A stretch of DNA of 5,764 bases from NCBI GenBank assembly GCA_036351575.1, contig JAZBPJ010000141.1:1-5764 (forward strand). The letters are read 5' to 3'. The notes below the pieces were generated by a model, which was not told the origin of the DNA, searched no databases, and saw nothing but the letters and a program-made list of their open reading frames with translations. This document shows positions 1 to 5,716 of the stretch, piece by piece (the first letter of the stretch is position 1; each line of letters starts with the position of its first letter). Origin of the DNA: JABDPF01 sp036351575. GTDB taxonomy: Bacteria > Pseudomonadota > Gammaproteobacteria > Xanthomonadales > SZUA-36. The position numbers were made by a program, and so were the translations under genes.

Positions 1-175
1 CAAGGGCCTGTACAAGAAAGCCCGCGCCGGCGAGATCCGGCAGTTCACCGGGGTGAGCGACGCCTACGAGGCGCCGAAGAACCCGGATATCGAACTGCTG
101 ACGGAAAACCTGTCGCCTGAAGAGGCGGCGGAGCGGGTGGTCGAGGGATTGCGGGAGCGGAAAGTTCTTTTGTGA
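1..175 (+). CDS. cysC: Adenylylsulfate (APS) kinase, C-terminal end only
   Basis: This is the 3' end of a gene that begins left of the window; the readable frame starts at base 2 and gives 57 residues before TGA at 173-175. It begins KGLYKKARAGEI and continues with FTGVSDAYEAP and NPDIEL, which I recognise as the conserved C-terminal part of bacterial APS kinase (family usually about 200 residues). The enzyme phosphorylates adenylyl sulfate with ATP to make PAPS in the cytoplasm, in sulfate activation. The P-loop and the APS-binding core lie outside the window, so activity cannot be judged. It could equally be the last domain of a CysN-CysC fusion; the two cannot be told apart from this fragment. 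The next plus-strand gene is 177 bases away and has an unrelated envelope role, so an operon is doubtful. Confidence 0.88.
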   Translation, partial: KGLYKKARAGEIRQFTGVSDAYEAPKNPDIELLTENLSPEEAAERVVEGLRERKVLL

Positions 176-341
176 TTGTCAGGTCCGATCTCAGTGTTAC
201 TGAAGATGGCGGATTTAACCAAAGACTGGCATTCGTGGCTGCCCGGTTAGCTGATCGTTTAGTCTGAATGCCTGGCTGTTGCAACATTTAAACGCATGGC
301 CCCGTTTTTGCATCCAACCTTGTTGATGTGCACTCAAACGT

Positions 342-345
342 GGAG
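342..345 (+). promoter_or_regulatory. Ribosome binding site GGAG that fixes the start at 353
   Basis: GGAG lies seven bases before the ATG at 353. In-frame ATGs further upstream (296 and 326) lack such a site and would put about 19 or 9 polar residues before the signal peptide, so the site decides the start. I see no convincing sigma-70 promoter between 176 and 341. Confidence 0.7.
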
Positions 346-352
346 CGTGAAA

Positions 353-1111
353 ATGAAAAAAACCCTGGTACTGTGCGCCTTGCTGGTCAGTCCTGCCCTG
401 CAGGCCGGGAGCTGCGAGTATTCAAAAGAGATCGAGCAGAACCTGGACCTTTCCGGCAGCAAGCACCTCGCCATCAACGCACTGGCGGGTGACCTGGAAG
501 TCCGCGGCGTGGACGGCAAAGCGGCCGTTATTCGCGGCACCGTCTGCGTGTCCGAGGAAGAGTGGCTGGAGGAGTCGGGTGTAAAAACCAGCGGCGGCGA
601 TCATGCCGAGGTCACGGTTGAACTGCCGAATGCTTCGGGTTGGTCCTGGACCGGCAACCGTTACGCCTATATCGACCTCGAGGTCGGTGTTCCCGAGGGT
701 ATGCCGGTCAAGGTCAGCGACAGTTCGGGCGATGCCGAGTTTTCCGGGCTGGCTGCGTTGAGCGTGAAGGACAGCTCCGGCGACCTGGACATCCGCAATA
801 TCGGCGGCGCCGTGGTCATCGAGGACTCGTCCGGTGATATCAATGTCCGCGGCGTCAAGGGTGACGTGACGGTTCCCCGGGACAGCTCCGGCGACATGGA
901 AATAGAGGACGTCACCGGCGACGTGCTGGTGGAACGCGACAGCTCGGGCGGCATGTACTTTGGCGAGGTCGGCGGCAGCGTGATGGTCGAGCGCGATTCC
1001 TCCGGCGATATCGAGGCGGATGGGGTCGGCGGCGACTTCACCGTGATGCGCGACGGCAGCGGCAGCATCCGGGCCCGTAACGTGACCGGGACGGTGAGCG
1101 AGCCGGACTAG
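353..1111 (+). CDS. Exported DUF4097-like beta-repeat protein with seven DSSG repeats
   Basis: The gene encodes 252 residues. Residues 1-18 (MKKTLVLCALLVSPALQA) are a clear Sec signal peptide with a probable cut after Ala18, giving a periplasmic or surface protein. Cys21 lies in AGSC, a poor lipobox, so a lipoprotein is possible but less likely; Cys21 and Cys65 could instead form a disulfide. Residues 22-122 are a non-repetitive beta-rich domain (for example HLAINALAGDLEVRGVDG). Residues 123-252 are seven tandem units of 17, 18 and then five times 19 residues, each starting DSSG (DGSG in the last), followed by alternating hydrophobic residues and a V.G turn. This pattern matches the putative adhesin family DUF4097, expected to fold as a stacked beta-sheet helix. 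No enzyme motif is visible and the ligand is unknown. The start is set by the GGAG site and the signal peptide. The gene converges with the downstream minus-strand protease gene. Confidence 0.82.
   Translation: MKKTLVLCALLVSPALQAGSCEYSKEIEQNLDLSGSKHLAINALAGDLEVRGVDGKAAVIRGTVCVSEEEWLEESGVKTSGGDHAEVTVELPNASGWSWTGNRYAYIDLEVGVPEGMPVKVSDSSGDAEFSGLAALSVKDSSGDLDIRNIGGAVVIEDSSGDINVRGVKGDVTVPRDSSGDMEIEDVTGDVLVERDSSGGMYFGEVGGSVMVERDSSGDIEADGVGGDFTVMRDGSGSIRARNVTGTVSEPD
719..1108 (+). repeat. Seven in-frame DSSG coding repeats
   Basis: The units run 719-769, 770-823, 824-880, 881-937, 938-994, 995-1051 and 1052-1108, with the stop codon directly after the last. The consensus is DSSGD-hydrophobic-x-hydrophobic-xx-V-x-GD-V-x-V-x-R. 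The first two units are 17 and 18 residues and the other five are exactly 19. The DSSG codons differ between units (gac agt tcg ggc; gac tcg tcc ggt; gat tcc tcc ggc), so the repeat is conserved in protein more than in DNA. That argues against recent slippage expansion. Confidence 0.9.
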
Positions 1112-1126
1112 ATTCGGAAATCGGTC

Positions 1127-1233
1127 GGCGAGCCGGTATCGCCTTTCCAGGGAGCGCTCGGAGCACATCCTGTGTCGCTTGAATGACGACGTCCTGTCGT
1201 CATACATCCCTGGAAAGGGATATCCGACTCGCC
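1127..1233 (-). repeat. 107-base palindromic element with 27-base inverted arms and two inner hairpins (element 1)
   Basis: The arms 1127-1153 and 1207-1233 are reverse complements except for one substitution and two one-base offsets; both share GGCGAG and CCTTTCCAGGGA. Between them, read on the minus strand, is a perfect 8-bp hairpin with stem ATGACGAC and loop AGGAC (1183-1203), then a short hairpin with stem CAC or CACA around AGGAT (1164-1174). The whole would fold as a three-way junction. It begins 15 bases after the stop codon of the repeat-protein gene. No target-site duplication is visible at its ends. The minus strand is assigned because in that orientation it aligns with the element at 1300-1399 and shows GGA in both loops. 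It could be a miniature mobile element, a structured RNA or both; the palindromes are certain, the role is not. Confidence 0.8.
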
Positions 1234-1299
1234 CTCAATTGCTGACACGAATTGCGGCTTGTGCAGCCAGCAAACTGCTGCTCCTGTAGCCGGCCGCGA

Positions 1300-1399
1300 C
1301 GCTCGTGCCCCGTGAGGCGGCGTATGAGCCCCGGATGGGCTCATTCCGAGCGACACAGGGATGTGTTCAAGCGTCCGCCGAAGGGGGCTGAACGGAGCG
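1300..1399 (+). repeat. Related palindromic element, opposite orientation (element 2)
   Basis: Read on the plus strand, the core has a perfect 8-bp hairpin with stem ATGAGCCC and loop CGGAT (1324-1344), then a second hairpin with ACAC/GTGT around AGGGAT (1353-1366). The outer helix is built from GGCGG/CCGCC (1316-1320 with 1375-1379), GCCCC/GGGGC (1307-1311 with 1384-1388) and, less surely, CGCTCGT with ACGGAGCG (1300-1306 with 1392-1399, one bulge). Between the first two helices sits an internal loop GTGA opposite GAAG that can form tandem G-A pairs. The core shares GTATGA, TCATTC, AGCGACACAGG and ATGTG with element 1 on its minus strand, so the two are members of one family placed head to head about 66 bases apart. 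Confidence 0.72.
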
Positions 1400-1449
1400 G
1401 CTGTTTAATCGACTGGCCGGATTGTAGATCTTTGCCGGCATGGAGAAAG

Positions 1450-1481
1450 ATCCCGGATAAGCGCTTCGCGCTTTCCGGGAT
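1450..1481. repeat. REP-like extragenic palindrome
   Basis: ATCCCGGA (1450-1457) pairs with TCCGGGAT (1474-1481); inside, after one bulged T, AAGCGC (1459-1464) pairs with GCGCTT (1468-1473) around the loop TTC. This makes a 14-bp stem with a single bulge. The layout, a GC-rich bulged hairpin between genes, resembles the REP elements of gammaproteobacteria. No run of T follows on either strand, so it is not a typical intrinsic terminator. Family membership is inferred from form only. Confidence 0.72.
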
Positions 1482-1519
1482 GACGAATCTTAAAAAGTTG
1501 CGCGCTTTCCGGGATGACG
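1467..1519 (+). repeat. 19-base direct repeat, 34-base period
   Basis: CGCGCTTTCCGGGATGACG occurs at 1467-1485 and again, identical, at 1501-1519. The first copy is the right half of the REP-like hairpin plus its flank; the second copy lacks the matching left arm and so cannot form the same hairpin. This looks like a partial tandem duplication of a palindromic repeat. Confidence 0.85.
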
Positions 1520-1521
1520 GA

Positions 1522-1581
1522 GTAAAAACACGTTGAACTGGGGTCAGAGCAGCTGAGCTGCTCTGACCCCTTTGTTTTTAC
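1522..1581 (+). terminator. Composite hairpin and T-tract, probable intrinsic terminator
   Basis: A perfect 14-bp stem GGGGTCAGAGCAGC (1540-1553) with loop TGA pairs with 1557-1570. On the plus strand TTTGTTTTT (1571-1579) follows at once, the form of a Rho-independent terminator. It would stop transcripts arriving from the repeat-protein side before they run antisense through the protease gene. An outer 9-bp pair, GTAAAAACA (1522-1530) with TGTTTTTAC (1573-1581), encloses the hairpin. On the minus strand the stem is followed by AGTTCAACGTG before any T-run, so termination of the protease transcript is less certain. The outer arm covers the protease stop codon (1578-1580). From memory, GGGGTCAGAG-type palindromes recur in gammaproteobacterial genomes, so this may be a repeat used as a terminator. 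Confidence 0.68.
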
Positions 1582-4500
1582 TGGTTGCGGAAGTCGCTCG
1601 GTGCGGGTTCCGCTTTCACTTCCTTCGGCGGGTTCGCCTCGAGCTGCTCCAGCAGGTACTTCACGCCGGCTTCCAGGCTCGGGTCGCGGCCCTTGGCGAC
1701 CAGCTCGGGCCGGTCGATCACTTCCATGTCCGGCGCGACGCCCTCGTTCTCGACCTGCCAGTTGCCTTCCGGGTCCAGCATGCGGAAGGTGGAGGTCAGG
1801 ATGCCGCCGTTGTCGGCCAGCATCGGGTTGCCGGAGATGCCGATCAGGCCGCCCCAGGTGCGGGTGCCGATCAGCGGGCCGAGGCCGGCTTCGCGGAAGT
1901 AATACGGGAAGGCGTCGCCGCCCGAGGACGAGTATGCGTTGATCAGCACGGCCTTGGGGCCGGCGTGCGAGATGCGCGGGGTCGGGTCCGCCTCGGCGGC
2001 CAGGCCGCGGCGCTTCCAGTACACGATCGGTTTGCGCCCGACCAGGCTCACCATGTGGTCGGGGATGAAGCCGCCGCCGTTGTAGCGCACGTCGATCAGG
2101 ATGGCGTCCTTGTCGGTCTGCGAGGGGTACAGGCGGTACAGTTCGCGCATGCCGTCGAACGCCGTATTCGGCAGGTGCAGGTAGCCGATGCGGCCGCCGG
2201 ACAGCTCGTCCACCATCGCGCGGCGGCTTTCCACCCAGTCGATGTAGCGCAGGTTCGTCTCGCGCATCGTGGTGCGCACCAGCACGTCGCGCGAGGACTT
2301 TCCTTTCGCCGATTCAGCCAGCGTCAGTTTCACCACCTTGCCGCCGGTGTTTTCCAGAAGCCGGTAGAAATTTTCCACGCCACGGGTCGGAATGTCGTCG
2401 ACGGCCAGGATGTAGTCGCCCGCTTTCGCGTTGACGCCGGGCTCCGCCAGCGGCGAGCGCATGTCGTCGTGCCAGGACTGGCCGCCGAAGATCTTCTCGA
2501 TGCGGAACACGCCGTCGGCCGGCACGATTTCCGCGCCCAGCAGGCCGCCGTCGAGGCGCTTCACTCCGGGCTGGTCGCCGGAGTTCACGTAGTTGTGGCC
2601 GGCGTTCAGTTCACCGGCGATTTCGCCGAAGATGTAATCGAGATCGGCGCGGTGCGCGACGTGGTCCAGCAGCGGTTCGTACTTGTCGTGGATCGCCTGC
2701 CAGTCGTTGCCGTGCATGCCGGGCTCGTAGAACCAGTCGCGCACGATGCGCCACTGGTCGGTGTACATCTGCTTCCATTCCACCGCCGGGTCGATGCGCA
2801 GCTGCATGCCGGACAGGTCCAACTGGCCCTTGCCGGCGTCCTGGTCGGGCTTGGCCTCGGCGATGCCGAACGAGCCGCCCTTGCGGAACAGGAGTTTCTC
2901 GCCTTTCGCCGCCAGCGCGTAGTCGTTGATGCCCTCGAGCACCTTCTTCACCTCGCGCGCGTCGATGTCGTAGAAGTGCAGCGTGCCGCCGCCGTTGCCG
3001 CCGGCGATGAAAAAGACGCCCGCCTCGTTGGCCGCCAGCGAGCGGTAGTTGCCGCCCTCGCTGTTGACGGCCGTCACGCGCTGCTGGAAGCCCTCCGGCA
3101 CGATGCCGAAATCGTCTTTTTTCTCAGCCTTCTTCTCGTCCTTCCCGGCGTCGCCGCCCAGCGACACCTCGTCGCTCTTCGGCAGCGTCAGCGCCGGGGC
3201 GTCCGGGCGCAGCAGGCCGGCGTAAACGCGGGTGGAGTTGCTGTAGATGCGGTTGTCGTCGCGGTCGCTGAACGTCAGGTTGAAGTCGCGGTTGGACAGG
3301 AAGTACAGGTAGCGGCCTTTCGGATCGAACACCGGGTTGCCGTCGTCCGTGTCGCTGGAAGTCAGCTGGTGGCGGCTGCCGTCGGCCAGCGTGTACAGCC
3401 AGATGTTGCTGACGTTGGCCGCGTTGTTCTTCACGTAGGCGACGTGCGCGCTGTCGGCGGACCAGGCGTAGTCGTCGATGTCGTTGCGGTCGGAGTGGTC
3501 GATTTTCGTGACCTTGCCGCTCTCGATGTCGACAAACTGCAGACGCTGTTTCTTGTCGCCGAACAGCAGTTTCGTGCTGTCGGGCGACCACAGCGGCGCG
3601 AAGCGCCAGGTATCGCCGTCCTTCGTCAGCTGTTTGGCCTCGCCGGAGCCGTCCTGGTTGGCGACGTACAGCTCGTACTCGCCCGTCGCGTCGCTCAGCC
3701 AGGCCACGCGGCGGCCGTCGGGAGACCAGCTGACGCCGATTTCGCGGGCCCCGGGCGTGCGGGAAATGTTGCGGATACGGCCCTCTTTCTCGGGTACGGT
3801 GAAGACCTCGCCGCGCGCGCCGAACACCGCGCGCTTGCCGTCGGGCGACAGGTCGCCGGACTCGATGAATTCACCGGCGGAGACGTATTTCGGCATCAGG
3901 CCCGGGCGGTCGCCGTTGACCTGGATTTCGAGCCTGCGCGTCTCGCCGCCGGCCGGGTCGAAGCGGTACAGGTAACCGCCGTTCTCGTAGACCACGGCCG
4001 CGGGGCCGGCGCTGGGCCACAGCACGTCGAATTCCTCGTGCTGCGTGACCGCGACGGGTTCGCCGCCCGCCTCGTAGCGATACAGGTTCAGCGTGTAGTC
4101 GCGGTCGGAGGCGAAGAAGATGTCGTCGCCGACCCAGACCGGCTGGTTGTCGGTGCCGGGGTGGTCGGTCAACTGCTCGGAAGCGCTGTTTTCAAGGTCG
4201 TAGACCCAGACGTCCTGGGCGCGTCCGCCGCGGTAGCGTTTCCAGGTGCGGAACTCGCGGTCGATCGGCGTGTAGACGACTTTCTTGCCGTCCGGCGAGA
4301 GCATGCCGCCGCCGCCCTCGGGGATTTCCATCGGCCGCTCGGTGCCGCCGTTCACGGGAACCAGGTGATATTGACCCATGCGCACGCCCCAGGGCAGGCG
4401 GTTGGCGCGCACCATGATGTGCTCGCCGTCCGGTGTCCAGTCCAGCACGCGGTAATCGAAGCCGCCGCGCGGGGGCATGGGGCCGACGTCGTTGTACCAG

Positions 4501-4808
4501 GTCAGCTGGGTCGGCGTGCCGCCCTCGGTGGGCATCACGTACACCTGCCGGGTGCCGTTGTACTCGGCGGAAAAGGCGATGCGGGAACCGTCCGGGGAGA
4601 ACTTCGGAAACAGCTCCATGCCCTCGTGCGAGGTCAGGCGCCGCGCGGCGCCGCCGTCGGTCGAGGCCGTGTAGATGTCACCGGCATAAACGAAAGCGAC
4701 GGTATCGCCGTGGATGTCGGGGAAGCGCAGCAGGCGGGTGTCGTCTGCCGACGCGCTGGCTGCCGTGAGCAGGCACAGTGAGACGAAAGTGGTGAAAGTA
4801 TGGCGCAT
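1578..4808 (-). CDS. Exported tricorn-like protease: beta-propellers, PDZ, S41 peptidase
   Basis: The gene encodes 1076 residues, close to archaeal tricorn core size. Residues 1-21 are a signal peptide (cut near ASA-DD), so it works in the periplasm or outside. Residues about 25-310 and 315-660 carry propeller blades marked by SPDG-type motifs (71, 125, 171, 321, 362, 408, 450), as in TolB/tricorn propellers. A Lys/Asp-rich linker lies at 555-566. Residues about 675-745 match the helical C1 part, about 755-850 the PDZ domain (AGDYILAVDD) and about 855-1060 the S41 domain. By alignment from memory to Thermoplasma tricorn, His738 (GELNAGH) and Ser962 (YSSSGGD) are catalytic, with the Glu in VENEGVAPD (1019-1027); GTRTWGG at 981-987 is highly conserved. 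Gly737 stands where tricorn has the tetrad Ser beside His. It probably degrades peptides or unfolded proteins in the envelope; the natural substrate is unknown. It looks intact, with its own promoter and ribosome site. Confidence 0.92.
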   Translation of the reverse strand: MRHTFTTFVSLCLLTAASASADDTRLLRFPDIHGDTVAFVYAGDIYTASTDGGAARRLTSHEGMELFPKFSPDGSRIAFSAEYNGTRQVYVMPTEGGTPTQLTWYNDVGPMPPRGGFDYRVLDWTPDGEHIMVRANRLPWGVRMGQYHLVPVNGGTERPMEIPEGGGGMLSPDGKKVVYTPIDREFRTWKRYRGGRAQDVWVYDLENSASEQLTDHPGTDNQPVWVGDDIFFASDRDYTLNLYRYEAGGEPVAVTQHEEFDVLWPSAGPAAVVYENGGYLYRFDPAGGETRRLEIQVNGDRPGLMPKYVSAGEFIESGDLSPDGKRAVFGARGEVFTVPEKEGRIRNISRTPGAREIGVSWSPDGRRVAWLSDATGEYELYVANQDGSGEAKQLTKDGDTWRFAPLWSPDSTKLLFGDKKQRLQFVDIESGKVTKIDHSDRNDIDDYAWSADSAHVAYVKNNAANVSNIWLYTLADGSRHQLTSSDTDDGNPVFDPKGRYLYFLSNRDFNLTFSDRDDNRIYSNSTRVYAGLLRPDAPALTLPKSDEVSLGGDAGKDEKKAEKKDDFGIVPEGFQQRVTAVNSEGGNYRSLAANEAGVFFIAGGNGGGTLHFYDIDAREVKKVLEGINDYALAAKGEKLLFRKGGSFGIAEAKPDQDAGKGQLDLSGMQLRIDPAVEWKQMYTDQWRIVRDWFYEPGMHGNDWQAIHDKYEPLLDHVAHRADLDYIFGEIAGELNAGHNYVNSGDQPGVKRLDGGLLGAEIVPADGVFRIEKIFGGQSWHDDMRSPLAEPGVNAKAGDYILAVDDIPTRGVENFYRLLENTGGKVVKLTLAESAKGKSSRDVLVRTTMRETNLRYIDWVESRRAMVDELSGGRIGYLHLPNTAFDGMRELYRLYPSQTDKDAILIDVRYNGGGFIPDHMVSLVGRKPIVYWKRRGLAAEADPTPRISHAGPKAVLINAYSSSGGDAFPYYFREAGLGPLIGTRTWGGLIGISGNPMLADNGGILTSTFRMLDPEGNWQVENEGVAPDMEVIDRPELVAKGRDPSLEAGVKYLLEQLEANPPKEVKAEPAPSDFRNQ

Positions 4809-4815
4809 GGAAAAG

Positions 4816-4819
4816 TCCT
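4816..4819 (-). promoter_or_regulatory. Ribosome binding site AGGA for the tricorn-like protease
   Basis: On the minus strand AGGA is followed by seven bases (CTTTTCC) and the ATG at 4808-4806. With the signal peptide that begins at this Met, it supports the chosen start. Confidence 0.65.
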
Positions 4820-4847
4820 GATGTCGCTGATTGAGAAAAGTCGTGAG

Positions 4848-4875
4848 ATTCTAATCCGGCTGCATGCCCGGTGAA
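4848..4875 (-). promoter_or_regulatory. Predicted sigma-70 promoter for the tricorn-like protease
   Basis: On the minus strand TTCACC (4875-4870, four of six against TTGACA) is followed after 16 bases by TAGAAT (4853-4848, five of six against TATAAT). A transcript would begin near 4841 and have a leader of about 33 bases. The spacer holds a CCGG...CCGG dyad with GCATGC at its centre, which might be an operator, but that is speculative. The promoter suggests the protease gene is transcribed on its own, although the upstream TonB-like gene on the same strand ends only 125 bases before it. Confidence 0.45.
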
Positions 4876-4933
4876 TAGTGACGAAAGGCCTATGTCCCGG
4901 CCCGCTGACAGGCGCCCGTAAACCTTTTTTCAG

Positions 4934-5605
4934 CTAACGCCGCTTCCTGGCCTGGTCTTTGGCCGCGTAGTACGACACGTCGCCCCAGCTGCAGCCGGCG
5001 ACGATCAGGATCCAGGCGCACTGGATGCGGGTATTGTTTTTCGTGGTGAAGCCGAAAGGCACCGTCACGTTGTCAAAGAAGCGTTCGATGCCGCCGGCCA
5101 GCCCCGGGTCGTAACTGTCGACCAGGTAAATGCGCGTGTCCTCGAACGGCAGCTGCAGGGACGGCTCCTTCAAGACCTCGTCGAGAACAGGCCCGCTGTG
5201 GATGCGGAATTCAGGCGCCTTTTCATCGGCCGGGCGCAGAAACGCCAGCGGATCCGCTTTTCTGCGCTCCTCGAGATCGAGCAGGATGCGGCTGGCGCTG
5301 AGCCGCGCGCTTGCTGCGCTTGCCGGCTCGGCCGGAACGGGCTCTTTTATCGGTGGCGTCTGCGGTTCGGACTTCTCGGGTGCGGGCAGCGGGGCCGGGC
5401 TGCTTACCACGATGATTTCTTCTGGCTGGACGGGCGTTTTCATAACCGGCACGGGCCGGGTCAGCCGCACGGTGACGGCGGGTGTCGAAACCGCTTCGAT
5501 CACGGCTTTCCGCGCAGCCGGAATCGTCAGCAGCAGGCCGTGCAGGATCACCGCCAGCGCGAACGCGGCGATCAGGTTGCGGTTTTTAAAAAAGGTGCGC
5601 TCCAT
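4934..5605 (-). CDS. Inner-membrane protein with TonB-like N-terminus and unrecognised C-terminal domain
   Basis: The gene encodes 223 residues. Residues 1-9 are short and basic, residues 10-29 form one membrane helix (LIAAFALAVILHGLLLTIP), and residues about 49-95 are rich in Pro, Glu and Lys/Ala. This is the plan of TonB and related proteins: cytoplasmic N-terminus, one membrane anchor, periplasm-spanning linker. His22 matches the His of the TonB SxxxH motif, but Ala18 replaces the Ser. Residues 130-208 (for example VDSYDPGLAGG, FFDNVTVPFGFTTKNNT) do not resemble the TonB receptor-binding domain, and I do not recognise them. Cys196 and Cys205 flank a hydrophobic run and may form a disulfide. 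The tail KDQARKRR is basic. The ATG at 5605 is the only start that keeps the membrane helix, since an in-frame stop lies upstream; its ribosome site is weak. Function is unknown; energy transduction should not be assumed. Confidence 0.75.
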   Translation of the reverse strand: MERTFFKNRNLIAAFALAVILHGLLLTIPAARKAVIEAVSTPAVTVRLTRPVPVMKTPVQPEEIIVVSSPAPLPAPEKSEPQTPPIKEPVPAEPASAASARLSASRILLDLEERRKADPLAFLRPADEKAPEFRIHSGPVLDEVLKEPSLQLPFEDTRIYLVDSYDPGLAGGIERFFDNVTVPFGFTTKNNTRIQCAWILIVAGCSWGDVSYYAAKDQARKRR

Positions 5606-5716
5606 TGGATCGTGATGATAAACCGGGCGGCTTTAAAACGGTGTTTTGAGGACATTAAAAAGTCATTCGAGCGCGGCTTTATCTACCTGGCCAAAATGTT
5701 TCAGCTACACCATTCA

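Larger units (their letters stand above)
1112..1577. other. Gene-free gap between convergent genes, filled with palindromic repeats
   Basis: This 466-base gap separates the stop codons of two convergent genes. I find no open frame with a credible start site, codon pattern or recognisable product. The short frames present run straight through palindromes. In order it holds an inverted-arm element (1127-1233), a plain stretch with small dyads such as CAATT/AATTG around 1235-1255, a related element (1300-1399), a 7-base dyad GATCTTT/AAAGATC (1427-1433 and 1446-1452), a REP-like hairpin (1450-1481), a partial copy of that hairpin (1501-1519) and a composite terminator-like hairpin (1522-1581). 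Confidence 0.8.

Noticed and set aside
188..207. Small hairpin (TCAGT/ACTGA with a GAT/ATC extension) after the APS kinase gene as a terminator
   Set aside because: The stem is short and AT-containing, has a bulge, and is not followed by a T-tract.
296..352. Upstream in-frame starts (296, 326) for the repeat protein
   Set aside because: They lack a ribosome site and would bury the signal peptide behind extra residues. The ATG at 353 has GGAG at ideal spacing and starts MKK directly before the hydrophobic core.
422..1207. A 261-codon minus-strand frame opposite the DSSG-repeat gene
   Set aside because: It is the antisense reading of a repetitive GC-rich gene. Its His/Ala-rich repeats follow from the sense repeats, and it starts inside the palindromic element without a ribosome site.
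1252..1536. A 94-codon plus-strand frame in the convergent gap
   Set aside because: It runs through two palindromic elements, has an Arg-rich unstructured product, and shows no ribosome site.
1112..1577. CRISPR array
   Set aside because: The repeats are unequal palindromes of different families with irregular spacing, not identical units separated by equal-length spacers.
1572..4781. A plus-strand frame open for 1069 codons opposite the protease gene
   Set aside because: It mirrors the protease codon by codon. Its lack of stops follows from the rarity of Leu TTA/CTA and Ser TCA codons in a GC-rich sense strand. Its product is low-complexity, rich in Val, Ala, Arg, Asp and His, with no recognisable domain, while the minus strand has signal peptide, propeller and S41 motifs.
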